NCBI GenBank assembly: GCA_946479205.1
Contig: CAMLFJ010000093.1
Location: 1 to 9,001, forward strand
Length of the DNA: 9,001 nt
Direction: 5' to 3'
From: an uncultured bacterium
GTDB lineage: Bacteria > Methylomirabilota > Methylomirabilia > Rokubacteriales > CSP1-6
The notes beneath the pieces are model-generated. The model did not search any database. It was not told where the DNA came from and was given only the letters and a program-made list of their open reading frames with translations. Shown piece by piece: positions 1 to 5,890 of this stretch. Position 1 is the first letter of the stretch. Every line of letters begins with the position of its first letter. Made by a program: the position numbers and the translations under genes.

Positions 1-58
1 CGGGCGGGGGGTTGTATCTCGGTAGCTCGTCAATGCTGCCGCTGCTGAAGCCTCGTGG

Positions 59-667
59 GTGCCGGTCAGCGTCGAGACGCGGGTGCGGGCCCTGCTGGAC
101 GGGACGATCGACCTCGAGTGCGGGTCCACCACCAATACCCTGTCGCGGCAGGAGCGGGTGGACTTCAGCCTGACGACCTTCATCACCGGGGCGAGCCTGC
201 TCGCCCTCGCCGGGTCGAACGTGGGTGACCAGCTCGGGGCGATCCGGATCGCGGTGATCCCGGGCACCACCACCGAGCAGATGGTCAAGAACGCGATCGC
301 GAGCATGGGCGCCACCGCCGCCGATGCGAAGCTGGTCGCGGTGAGCGATCACGCGGAGGGGCTGGCCGCGGTGGTGGACCGGCGCGCCGAGGTGTACGCC
401 ACCGACCGCGCGATCCTGATGGGGCTGGTGACGAGCGCGAGCAACCCGGGGCAGTTCGCGCTGCTCGACCGCTATCTCTCGTACGAGCCCTACGCGCTCA
501 TGCTGAGGCGCGGGGATCCCGAGTTCCGGCTCGCGGTCAACCGGACGCTCGCCCGCCTCTACCGGTCCGGCCAGGTGCTCGACATCTACCGTCGCTGGTT
601 CGGCCAGTGGGGCAATCCGAGCCCGCTCACCCTGGGGATGTACGCGGTCGAGGGATTGCCCGAGTAG
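59..667 (+). CDS. Amino-acid ABC transporter substrate-binding protein (SBP family 3), N-terminal part missing
   Basis: Periplasmic binding protein for a polar amino acid, delivering ligand to an ABC permease. The sequence shows the family-3 block around DLECGSTTNTLSRQ (near residue 19), followed by VDFS, the second-lobe opening IAVIPGTTTEQ, and VYATDRAILMG, whose Asp in this family binds the ligand amino group. The C-terminal helix ends in a YRRWFGQWG motif. What remains is 202 residues. The signal peptide and about the first 80 residues of lobe I are absent. The frame is open back to base 26, but a TAG at 23-25 closes it, and neither other forward frame in 1-58 gives a convincing continuation. 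The GTG at 59 is only the first possible start and lies inside the domain, so it is probably not a true start. No transporter partner is visible. The family is clear; whether this is a pseudogene, a frameshift or an assembly fault is not. Confidence 0.75.
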   Translation: MPVSVETRVRALLDGTIDLECGSTTNTLSRQERVDFSLTTFITGASLLALAGSNVGDQLGAIRIAVIPGTTTEQMVKNAIASMGATAADAKLVAVSDHAEGLAAVVDRRAEVYATDRAILMGLVTSASNPGQFALLDRYLSYEPYALMLRRGDPEFRLAVNRTLARLYRSGQVLDIYRRWFGQWGNPSPLTLGMYAVEGLPE

Positions 668-686
668 CCGCGGCGCGGGCGCGGGG

Positions 687-1712
687 TCAGAAGGCCCAGC
701 CCGCGCCCAGGATGTAGCGCTGGTCGGTCCGCTCGCGGCCCGAGGCCGGCGTCGAGTCGTAACGGAACTCGTAGCGCAGCTCGGCGAAGAGCCCCCTCCA
801 CACCGCCAGGCGAGCCCCCGCGTCGATGTTGAGCAGGTAGTCGCCGCCCAGATCCTGGAAGCTCGGGATGTACTCGAGCTTGTGGAAGAGCGTGAGGGGC
901 TGGACGGGGATCCAGTCGACCGAGTAGGCCAGGCGCGGTCCGAAGAACTCGCTCGACCCGGTCCTCTTGTAGTTCTCGTACACCCACACCAGGCCGGCCT
1001 CGGTGGAGAGATTGAAGGTCGGGCGCTCGAACCACTGGTAGCCGACGCCCGCGCCGGGGGCCACCCGCAGCTCCAGCTCCGCCACCTTGTCGCGCTCCGC
1101 CTTCGTGCCGAGATAGCCGTAGAACTTCTGGGTGAAGAAGTGGTCGTACTTGGCCAGCGCCATCGCGTAGTCGATCGTGGTGGACTTCTCCCCGGTGCGG
1201 GGATCCTCCTGCCGGCCGTAGGAATACTCGGCCCCGAAGGTGAGGCGATCGTGCGGCCAGCGCTTGGACAGCGCGCCCCGGAAGCCGAGCTGCTCGGTCT
1301 CCGAGTTTCCGGTGGTGAGCAGGCCGTTCAGGGAGAACGATCCGGTCCAGGCGGGCGGGCGGTTGATCGCGCTGATGTCGGCGATGGCCACGGGCTGCGG
1401 CGGCGCCCCCGGCGCGGGCGCGGTCTGCACGTAGCGATCGGGCCCCGCGCCCACGTCCGCGCTCACCGGTGCCTGCGCCTTGACCCCGACCTCGACCGGC
1501 GCGTCGGTCGAGAAGGTCTTGACCTTCGACATGTCCACGACCACGTCGCCCGCGCCATCGGTCTTGATCGTGAGCTTGCCGCCCGTCGCCTTGAGGATCT
1601 TGCCGGACAGCCGGTCGCCGTTGAGGAAGAGCACCTCGTCGCCCCGCGCCGGGCCGACCGGCGAGAGGACGAGGATCAACATCGGGAGGAAGGCTAGCGT
1701 CAATCGTCGCAT
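687..1712 (-). CDS. DUF481 (YdiY-like) outer-membrane beta-barrel protein
   Basis: Exported 341-residue protein of unknown function. Residues 1 to about 24 are a signal peptide: MRRLTLAF, a hydrophobic core, then a GPARG/DE cleavage region. Residues 25-72 form a small Sm/SH3-like beta domain (DEVLFLNGDRLSGKIL, then KLTIKTDGAGDVVVDMSKV). A Pro/Ala-rich linker follows to about 125. The rest is a DUF481 barrel of alternating aromatic strands (GFRGALSKRW, LTFGAEYSYGRQEDP, KFYGYLGTKAERDK). The chain ends in WAF, a terminal Phe as expected for BAM-dependent outer-membrane insertion. I chose the start at 1712 because GAGGG lies 8 nt upstream on the minus strand and the signal peptide begins there. 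A longer frame from 1820 would add 36 Arg-rich residues ahead of the signal. The gene converges on the binding-protein gene (19 nt between stops) and diverges from the lyase operon. Confidence 0.85.
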   Translation of the reverse strand: MRRLTLAFLPMLILVLSPVGPARGDEVLFLNGDRLSGKILKATGGKLTIKTDGAGDVVVDMSKVKTFSTDAPVEVGVKAQAPVSADVGAGPDRYVQTAPAPGAPPQPVAIADISAINRPPAWTGSFSLNGLLTTGNSETEQLGFRGALSKRWPHDRLTFGAEYSYGRQEDPRTGEKSTTIDYAMALAKYDHFFTQKFYGYLGTKAERDKVAELELRVAPGAGVGYQWFERPTFNLSTEAGLVWVYENYKRTGSSEFFGPRLAYSVDWIPVQPLTLFHKLEYIPSFQDLGGDYLLNIDAGARLAVWRGLFAELRYEFRYDSTPASGRERTDQRYILGAGWAF

Positions 1713-1791
1713 GGACCGGGCCCTCGCTTGGGATCGTGGTGACCTCGCATGGGACCATTGTTGCGCCGGTGGCACGGAGAACCGGCCGCAT

Positions 1792-1821
1792 TTGACAAGC
1801 GCGAGGCCCCTGGCCGACAAT
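1792..1821 (+). promoter_or_regulatory. Sigma-70 promoter for the lyase-leuCD operon
   Basis: A perfect TTGACA at 1792-1797 is followed after 18 nt by GACAAT (1816-1821), 4 of 6 matches to the -10 consensus. Transcription would start near 1828, giving a 5' leader of about 65 nt before the ATG at 1894. It lies in the 181-bp divergent region 1713-1893, which otherwise shows no gene. I could not pick a convincing promoter for the minus-strand DUF481 gene there, although TTGTCA on the minus strand overlaps the same TTGACA box. Confidence 0.55.
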
Positions 1822-1893
1822 CAGCACCGCCGCCGAGCCTCCGATCGCCACGCAAGTCCCCGTCGGGCCGAACGCCCGGGAAAGGTTTTCCGT

Positions 1894-2757
1894 ATGCGAG
1901 CCACCACGCGCCTCCGCCAGATGCTCAACGCCCCCGGGATCATCGTCGCGCCGGGCGCCTATGATGGCTTCTCCGCCCGGCTGATCGAGGCGGCCGGCTT
2001 CCAGGCCGTCTACATGACCGGCGCGGGCACCGCGGCCTCGCACCTCGGCCAGCCCGACCTGGGCCTGGCCACGCTCACCGAGATGGCCAACCACGCGGGG
2101 CATCTCGCGTCCTGTGTCTCGCTGCCGGTCGTCGCGGACGCCGACACCGGCTACGGCAACGTCCTCAACGTGGTGCGCACGGTGCGGGAATACGAGAAGG
2201 CGGGCGTGGCCGGGCTCCACATCGAGGACCAGGTGGCGCCCAAGAAGTGCGGGCACATCGCGGGCAAGCAGGTGATCCCCACCGAGGAGTTCTGCGACAA
2301 GATCCGCGCGGCCTCCGAGTACCGGACCGATCCCGACTTCGTCATCATCGCCCGCACCGACGCCCGCGCGGTCACCTCGCTCGAGGACGCGATCGACCGC
2401 GGCAACCGCTACGCGCAGGCGGGCGCCGACCTGATCTTCTTCGAGGCGCCCCAGACCGAGGACGAGATCCGGCGGGTCGCCCGGGAGATCAAGGCGCCGC
2501 TGCTCGCCAACATGGTCATCGGCGGCAAGACCCCCGCGATCGCAGTGGCCGAGCTCGAGCGCATCGGTTTCAAGATGGTGATCTTCCCCGCGGTGTGCAT
2601 GGCCGCCGCGGTGCCCGCGATGGAGAAGTCGCTCGCCTTCCTCAAGGAGCACGGCACCGACTGGCAGCCCGGCCCGGTGCTGGGCCCGATGGACATCTTC
2701 CGCCGGGTCGGCTTCGACTGGTGGCACGGCATCGAGGAGAAGTTCACCGGCCGCTGA
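1894..2757 (+). CDS. Isocitrate lyase/PEP mutase superfamily C-C lyase (oxaloacetate decarboxylase, PrpB or dimethylmalate-lyase type)
   Basis: TIM-barrel enzyme of 287 residues that cleaves or decarboxylates a 2-hydroxy diacid through an enolate intermediate, with Mg2+. Visible are the N-terminal block [11 protein letters not shown] (20-30), the metal-binding loop [10 protein letters not shown] (80-89, with D82 and D84), HIEDQ (109-113), the active-site signature KKCGH (117-121), VIIARTDAR, and [10 protein letters not shown] near residue 204. The length fits this short subfamily rather than true isocitrate lyase. The ATG at 1894 is supported by AAAGG (1881-1885), 8 nt upstream. The stop overlaps the next start by one base (TGATG), so translation is probably coupled to the LeuC-like gene. 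The family contains 2-methylisocitrate lyase, 2,3-dimethylmalate lyase, oxaloacetate decarboxylase and phosphonomutases. Sequence alone does not choose between them, though the hydratase neighbours favour a lyase. The family call is firm; the substrate is unknown. Confidence 0.88.
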   Translation: MRATTRLRQMLNAPGIIVAPGAYDGFSARLIEAAGFQAVYMTGAGTAASHLGQPDLGLATLTEMANHAGHLASCVSLPVVADADTGYGNVLNVVRTVREYEKAGVAGLHIEDQVAPKKCGHIAGKQVIPTEEFCDKIRAASEYRTDPDFVIIARTDARAVTSLEDAIDRGNRYAQAGADLIFFEAPQTEDEIRRVAREIKAPLLANMVIGGKTPAIAVAELERIGFKMVIFPAVCMAAAVPAMEKSLAFLKEHGTDWQPGPVLGPMDIFRRVGFDWWHGIEEKFTGR

Positions 2758-4151
2758 TGTCCCACACGATGTTCGGAAAGATCTGGGACCGTCACGTGGT
2801 GGCGGAAGGGCCCGGCGGCCAGGCCCTGCTCTACGTGGACCGCCACCTGCTGCACGAGGGCTCCACCCACGCCCTCGCGCGTCTCGAGCGCAAGGGGCGC
2901 CCGGTGCGCCGGCCGGACGCGTGCCTGGCCACCGCCGACCACTACGTGCCCACCGAGCCGGGCGCGGGGGAGATCGCCAATCCCGAGATCCGGGCCATGG
3001 TGACGGATCTGGACCGTCACACCCGGCGCCTCGGCATCACCTTCTTCGGCCGCGGGGAGCCGCGCCAGGGGATCGTGCACGTCATCGGCCCCGAGCAGGG
3101 CGCGACCCAGCCCGGCATCACCCTCGTGTGCGGCGACTCGCACACCGCGACCCACGGAGCCTTCGGCGCGCTGGCCTGCGGCATCGGCTCGACGGAGGTG
3201 GAGCACGTGCTGGCCACCCAGTGCCTCTGGCAGCGGAGGCCGAAGGTGATGCGCATCACGGTGACCGGCACGCGGCCGTTCGGGGTGATGGCCAAGGACG
3301 TGATCCTCGCCATCATCGGCCGGATCGGTGCCGGCGGCGGGGTCGGCCACGCCATCGAGTACGCGGGGCCGGTCATCCGCGCCATGTCCATGGACGAGCG
3401 CATGACCGTCTGCAACATGTCGATCGAGGCGGGCGCGCGCGCGGGGATGGTGGCGCCCGACGAGACGACCTTCGCCTATCTCGAGGGCCGTCCGCTCGCG
3501 CCTCGAGGGGAGCTCTGGCCGCGCGCGCTCGCCTTCTGGAAGATGGTGCCGTCGGACGCGGACGCCGTCTTCGATCGCGAGGTCACCCTGGACGCGGCGG
3601 AGCTCGCGCCCACCGTGACCTGGGGCACGAGCCCGCAGGACGCGCTGCCGATCACCGGCCACGTGCCCGATCCGGCGACGGTGGGCGACGCCGCGCGCCG
3701 TGCGAGCATGGAGCGCGCGCTGGCCTACATGGCGCTCACGCCCGGGGCGCCCCTGGCCGGGACCGCAGTGAGCCGCGTGTTCATCGGCTCCTGCACGAAT
3801 AGCCGCCTCGAGGATCTGCGCGCGGCGGCGGGAGTGGCGAAGGGGCGGCGTGCGGCGGTGCCCGCGTGGGTGGTCCCGGGCTCCGCCCAGATCAAGCGCG
3901 CGGCGGAGGCGGAAGGCCTCGACCGCGTCTTCACGGAGGCGGGCTTCGAGTGGCGCGAGCCGGGATGCTCGATGTGCGTCGGCATGAACGGCGACACCGC
4001 GGCCGCCGGGGAGCGCGTGGCCAGCACGTCCAACCGCAACTTCGAGGGGCGGCAGGGCCAGGGCGCGCGCACCCATCTCATGAGCCCGGCGATGGCGGCG
4101 GCCGCCGCGGTCACCGGGCGCCTCACCGACGTGCGCACGCTCGGGCGCTGA
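2757..4151 (+). CDS. leuC: 3-isopropylmalate dehydratase large subunit (LeuC), possibly a paralogue with another substrate
   Basis: Aconitase-superfamily hydro-lyase, large subunit, 464 residues (E. coli LeuC is 466). In leucine synthesis it interconverts 2- and 3-isopropylmalate together with LeuD. The [4Fe-4S] ligands are present: Cys346 in GSCTNSR, and Cys404 and Cys407 in GCSMC. Other family blocks are [11 protein letters not shown] near the N-terminus, [34 protein letters not shown] (from about 124), and [14 protein letters not shown] with [12 protein letters not shown] near the C-terminus. The start overlaps the lyase stop by one base and leaves 3 nt before leuD. Compared with E. coli LeuC from memory, there are differences at positions usually conserved: DHYVPT where DHNV is usual, and [14 protein letters not shown] where SAGGTGHVVEF is found. 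These suggest a second-copy LeuC. Neither leuA nor leuB is in the window. The fold and subunit role are certain; the physiological substrate is not. Confidence 0.9.
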   Translation: MSHTMFGKIWDRHVVAEGPGGQALLYVDRHLLHEGSTHALARLERKGRPVRRPDACLATADHYVPTEPGAGEIANPEIRAMVTDLDRHTRRLGITFFGRGEPRQGIVHVIGPEQGATQPGITLVCGDSHTATHGAFGALACGIGSTEVEHVLATQCLWQRRPKVMRITVTGTRPFGVMAKDVILAIIGRIGAGGGVGHAIEYAGPVIRAMSMDERMTVCNMSIEAGARAGMVAPDETTFAYLEGRPLAPRGELWPRALAFWKMVPSDADAVFDREVTLDAAELAPTVTWGTSPQDALPITGHVPDPATVGDAARRASMERALAYMALTPGAPLAGTAVSRVFIGSCTNSRLEDLRAAAGVAKGRRAAVPAWVVPGSAQIKRAAEAEGLDRVFTEAGFEWREPGCSMCVGMNGDTAAAGERVASTSNRNFEGRQGQGARTHLMSPAMAAAAAVTGRLTDVRTLGR

Positions 4152-4154
4152 CCC

Positions 4155-4763
4155 ATGGAGCCCTTCGCCCGCCTCACCGCGGTGGCCGCGCCGATGGATC
4201 TGCCCAACATCGACACCGATCGCGTGATCCCCGCGCGCTTCCTCCGCAAGCCGCGCGAGGCGGGCTTCGGGCCGCTTCTCTTCCACGACGTACGCTTCGA
4301 CGCGGCCGGCGCTCCGAAGCCCGAGTTCGTGTTGAACCATCCCGCCTACCGGGAGGCGAAGATCCTGGTCACCGCCGAGAACTTCGGCTGCGGCTCCTCG
4401 CGCGAGATGGCGGTGTGGGCCCTCATGGACTACGGCCTCCGCGTGGTGATCGGGCCGAGCTTCGGCGACATCTTCTTCGAGAACTGCTTCAAGAACGGCG
4501 CGCTCGCGGTGGTGCTGCCCGGGGATGTCGCGGCCGGCCTCCGCCGCGCGCTCGCCGAGCGGCCGGGCGCCACCCTGACGGTGGATCTCGAGAGCCAGAC
4601 CATTACCGGACCGGGCGGGGAAGCGATCCGCTTCGAGATCGACGCCTTCCGCAAGCACGGGCTGCTCACCGGGCAGGACGAGGTCGAGATGACGCTGGTC
4701 CGGCTGCCCGCGATCGAGGCGTTCGAGGCGCGCCGCCGCGTCGAGATGCCCTGGCTTGGCTGA
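4155..4763 (+). CDS. leuD: 3-isopropylmalate dehydratase small subunit (LeuD), with altered SREHA motif
   Basis: Swivel-domain subunit that completes the active site of the LeuC-type hydro-lyase. It has 202 residues, against 201 in E. coli. Recognisable blocks are NIDTDRVIPARFLRK (18-32), FVLNHPAYREAKILV (58-72), ENFGCGSSRE (75-84), DYGLRVVIGPSFGDIFFENCFKNG (written here as separate runs: DYGLRVVIGPSF, then GDIFFENCFKNG) and IDAFRKHGLL near the C-terminus. The Ser-Ser-Arg-Glu of the substrate-binding loop is intact, but the next residues read M85-A-V, where LeuD and aconitases normally have H-A-P or H-A. The codon is ATG at 4407-4409. The ATG start at 4155 lies 3 nt after the leuC stop with no strong Shine-Dalgarno, so translational coupling is likely. 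The C-terminus overlaps the next gene by 8 nt. The substitution hints at a paralogue with changed specificity. Confidence 0.9.
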   Translation: MEPFARLTAVAAPMDLPNIDTDRVIPARFLRKPREAGFGPLLFHDVRFDAAGAPKPEFVLNHPAYREAKILVTAENFGCGSSREMAVWALMDYGLRVVIGPSFGDIFFENCFKNGALAVVLPGDVAAGLRRALAERPGATLTVDLESQTITGPGGEAIRFEIDAFRKHGLLTGQDEVEMTLVRLPAIEAFEARRRVEMPWLG

Positions 4764-5175
4764 GCGCGCCGGCGTGCTCGTCGCCTTCTTCGCGGCCACC
4801 TGGCTCACCGGGCTGTCGCTCGCCACCGCCTTCGCGGCGGCGGCGTACGGCTTCGGCCGCAGCGTGGAGCCGGAGCGCACCGACCTGATCAGCCTGGCGA
4901 TCTTCGGCGTGATGGGGCTGGCCTCGCAGGCGGGGCTGCTGCTGGCGCCGTGGGCGACCACGCGAGGGCTCACGTCGCGGATCATCGCCGCGCTGCTGAT
5001 GGGGCCGGCCGGCGTGTCGCTGAGCATCTTCGCGTACGAGGGCGTCGCGCGCGACCCGGCGGGCTCGCCGATCTGGGCGGGGAGCTGGGCGATCTACCTC
5101 TGGGGCGTCCTCGTCTACGCGGTGGCCTACGTGGCGCTGGTCCGCGGGGGGCTCGGCCGGGTGCGGGAGACGTAG
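4756..5175 (+). CDS. Small four-helix membrane protein, unknown function
   Basis: I do not recognise the family. The 139-residue product is almost wholly hydrophobic, with four likely membrane helices at about 7-30, 44-66, 74-95 and 106-129. Charged residues sit in short loops (RSVEPERTD after helix 1, TTRGLTSR after helix 2, EGVARDPAGS after helix 3), and the C-terminal tail is Arg-rich (RGGLGRVRET). The start is a TTG at 4756, overlapping leuD by 8 nt. A GTG at 4774 is an alternative that would remove six residues. No ATG start is available upstream in frame. The tight overlap places it in the lyase-leuCD operon, probably as its last gene, since an AT-rich promoter region follows. A transport or accessory role is possible but nothing in the sequence shows one. 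Confidence 0.7.
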   Translation: MAERAGVLVAFFAATWLTGLSLATAFAAAAYGFGRSVEPERTDLISLAIFGVMGLASQAGLLLAPWATTRGLTSRIIAALLMGPAGVSLSIFAYEGVARDPAGSPIWAGSWAIYLWGVLVYAVAYVALVRGGLGRVRET

Positions 5176-5184
5176 CCTTTTTTT
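5150..5184 (+). terminator. Weak Rho-independent terminator candidate after the membrane-protein gene
   Basis: GGCTCG (5150-5155) can pair with CGTAGCC (5171-5177, one bulged T) across a 15-nt loop, followed at once by seven T residues (5178-5184). The stem is short and includes the stop codon, so it is weak. The U-tract position is right for ending the leuCD operon. Confidence 0.3.
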
Positions 5185-5188
5185 GTGC

Positions 5189-5217
5189 TTGCGTATACTC
5201 AACAGGTGATGTGTAAT
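5189..5217 (+). promoter_or_regulatory. imuAB promoter with overlapping palindromic operator (candidate LexA-type site)
   Basis: TTGCGT (5189-5194) and TGTAAT (5212-5217) form a -35/-10 pair with a 17-nt spacer, putting the start of transcription near 5224, about 22 nt before the imuA ATG. The same -35 begins a 14-nt dyad, TTGcGTATACtCAA (5189-5202), symmetric except for one base pair and centred on GTATAC. A repressor bound there would cover the -35 box. imuAB genes are SOS-controlled in the lineages where they have been studied, so LexA is the likely candidate. The motif is not one of the classic LexA boxes I know. Confidence 0.5.
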
Positions 5218-5245
5218 CCAGCCAGTCATCTTATAGAGACACCAT

Positions 5246-5890
5246 ATGGCTATCCCGATCGAGTCCTCACCTCCGCCAGGGTGGGAGCGCGAGGGGATCG
5301 ACGGCCTGCTCGGTCTGTTCCCCCCGGGCCGGCTCAGCGAGATCGTCGGTCCCCGATCCTCCGGAGGCAGCAGCCTGCTCCTGGCCCTCATCGCCCGGAT
5401 CACGACTTCTGGCGGCCAGGTGGCCTTCGTGGACGGGATGGACGCGCTCGACCCGGCTTCCGCCGCGGCGGCGGGGGCCGATCTCTCCGCGCTGCTGTGG
5501 GTGAAGTGCGGGGGCCGGCTCCGGGTTGCGCTCAGCGCCGCCGATCTCCTCGTCCGCTGTCCCGGGTTCGCCCTGGTCGTGCTCGACCTGGACGAGCTCG
5601 GGCCCATGCCAGCCTCCGCCCACGTGCGGCTGCAGCGGGCGGTGGAGGGCAGCGACACCATCCTGATCACCCGGAGCGCCCGCCATCGCGAGGGCAGCCC
5701 CGCCTCCCTGGTCCTGGCCACGCGGCGGCTGGCGCCGCGCTGGATGGGACTGCGCCCGCTCACCCGCCTGGCCGGGCTCCGCTCCGAGGTCTCGATCTTC
5801 CGCTCCCGGTATTCCCAGACCCCTACCCTCTCCCCTCTGGGGAGAGAGCAGGGTGAGGGGAAGGCCTGGACGCTCGACTGGACGCTATGA
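5246..5890 (+). CDS. imuA: ImuA-like RecA-fold mutagenesis accessory protein, Walker A lysine missing
   Basis: RecA-related protein that works with ImuB and DnaE2 in SOS-induced translesion synthesis. It has 214 residues. Residues 17-34 (GIDGLLGLFPPGRLSEIV) match the RecA-like lead-in before the P-loop, which is then G35-P-R-S-S-G-G-S-S43. The lysine expected before S42 is Gly41 (GGC at 5366-5368). A Walker-B-like strand FALVVLDLDEL lies at 108-118, and a later stretch (ILITRSARHREGSPASLVLATRRL, residues about 153-176 in two runs) fits the RecA core. The C-terminus from about residue 191 is translated through a dispersed palindromic repeat and looks added. The start is ATG at 5246, with a weak AGAGA 6 nt upstream. 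The stop overlaps the imuB start (ATGA). The imuA call rests on the fold plus the imuB neighbour. Confidence 0.72.
   Translation: MAIPIESSPPPGWEREGIDGLLGLFPPGRLSEIVGPRSSGGSSLLLALIARITTSGGQVAFVDGMDALDPASAAAAGADLSALLWVKCGGRLRVALSAADLLVRCPGFALVVLDLDELGPMPASAHVRLQRAVEGSDTILITRSARHREGSPASLVLATRRLAPRWMGLRPLTRLAGLRSEVSIFRSRYSQTPTLSPLGREQGEGKAWTLDWTL
5820..5860. repeat. REP-like palindromic repeat inside the 3' end of imuA
   Basis: The arms are CCCCT-ACCCT-CTCCCC (5820-5835) and GGGGAG-AGAGC-AGGGT-G-AGGGG (5839-5860), separated by TCT. They pair over 16 bp, with AGAGC and G bulged on the right arm. In imuA's frame it encodes QTPTLSPLGREQGEG, the familiar translation of a dispersed repeat seen in many high-GC genomes. 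Only one copy is in this window. Confidence 0.7.

Noticed and set aside
882..1697. 271-codon plus-strand frame opposite DUF481
   Set aside because: No recognisable domain, while the minus strand has a signal peptide, barrel strands and a ribosome-binding site.
1713..1820. N-terminal extension of the DUF481 protein to a start at 1820
   Set aside because: It would put 36 Arg/Ser-rich residues before an obvious signal peptide, and the internal ATG at 1712 has a well-placed GAGGG.
1480..1893. Longer N-terminus for the lyase
   Set aside because: The extension overlaps the DUF481 gene and the promoter, whereas the family N-terminus begins at [11 protein letters not shown] with a good ribosome-binding site.
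586..2727. 713-codon open frame on the minus strand
   Set aside because: It is antisense to the lyase gene and out of frame with DUF481; its product is Arg/Gly/Ala-rich with no family motif, as expected from high-GC codon shadows.
2409..5027. 872-codon open frame on the minus strand
   Set aside because: It lies opposite leuC, leuD and the membrane protein, which carry unmistakable motifs; the antisense product is compositionally biased.
5194..5199. TATACT as the imuA -10 box
   Set aside because: No -35-like hexamer stands 16-18 nt upstream (the sequence is CGTAGC); the TTGCGT/TGTAAT pair fits better.
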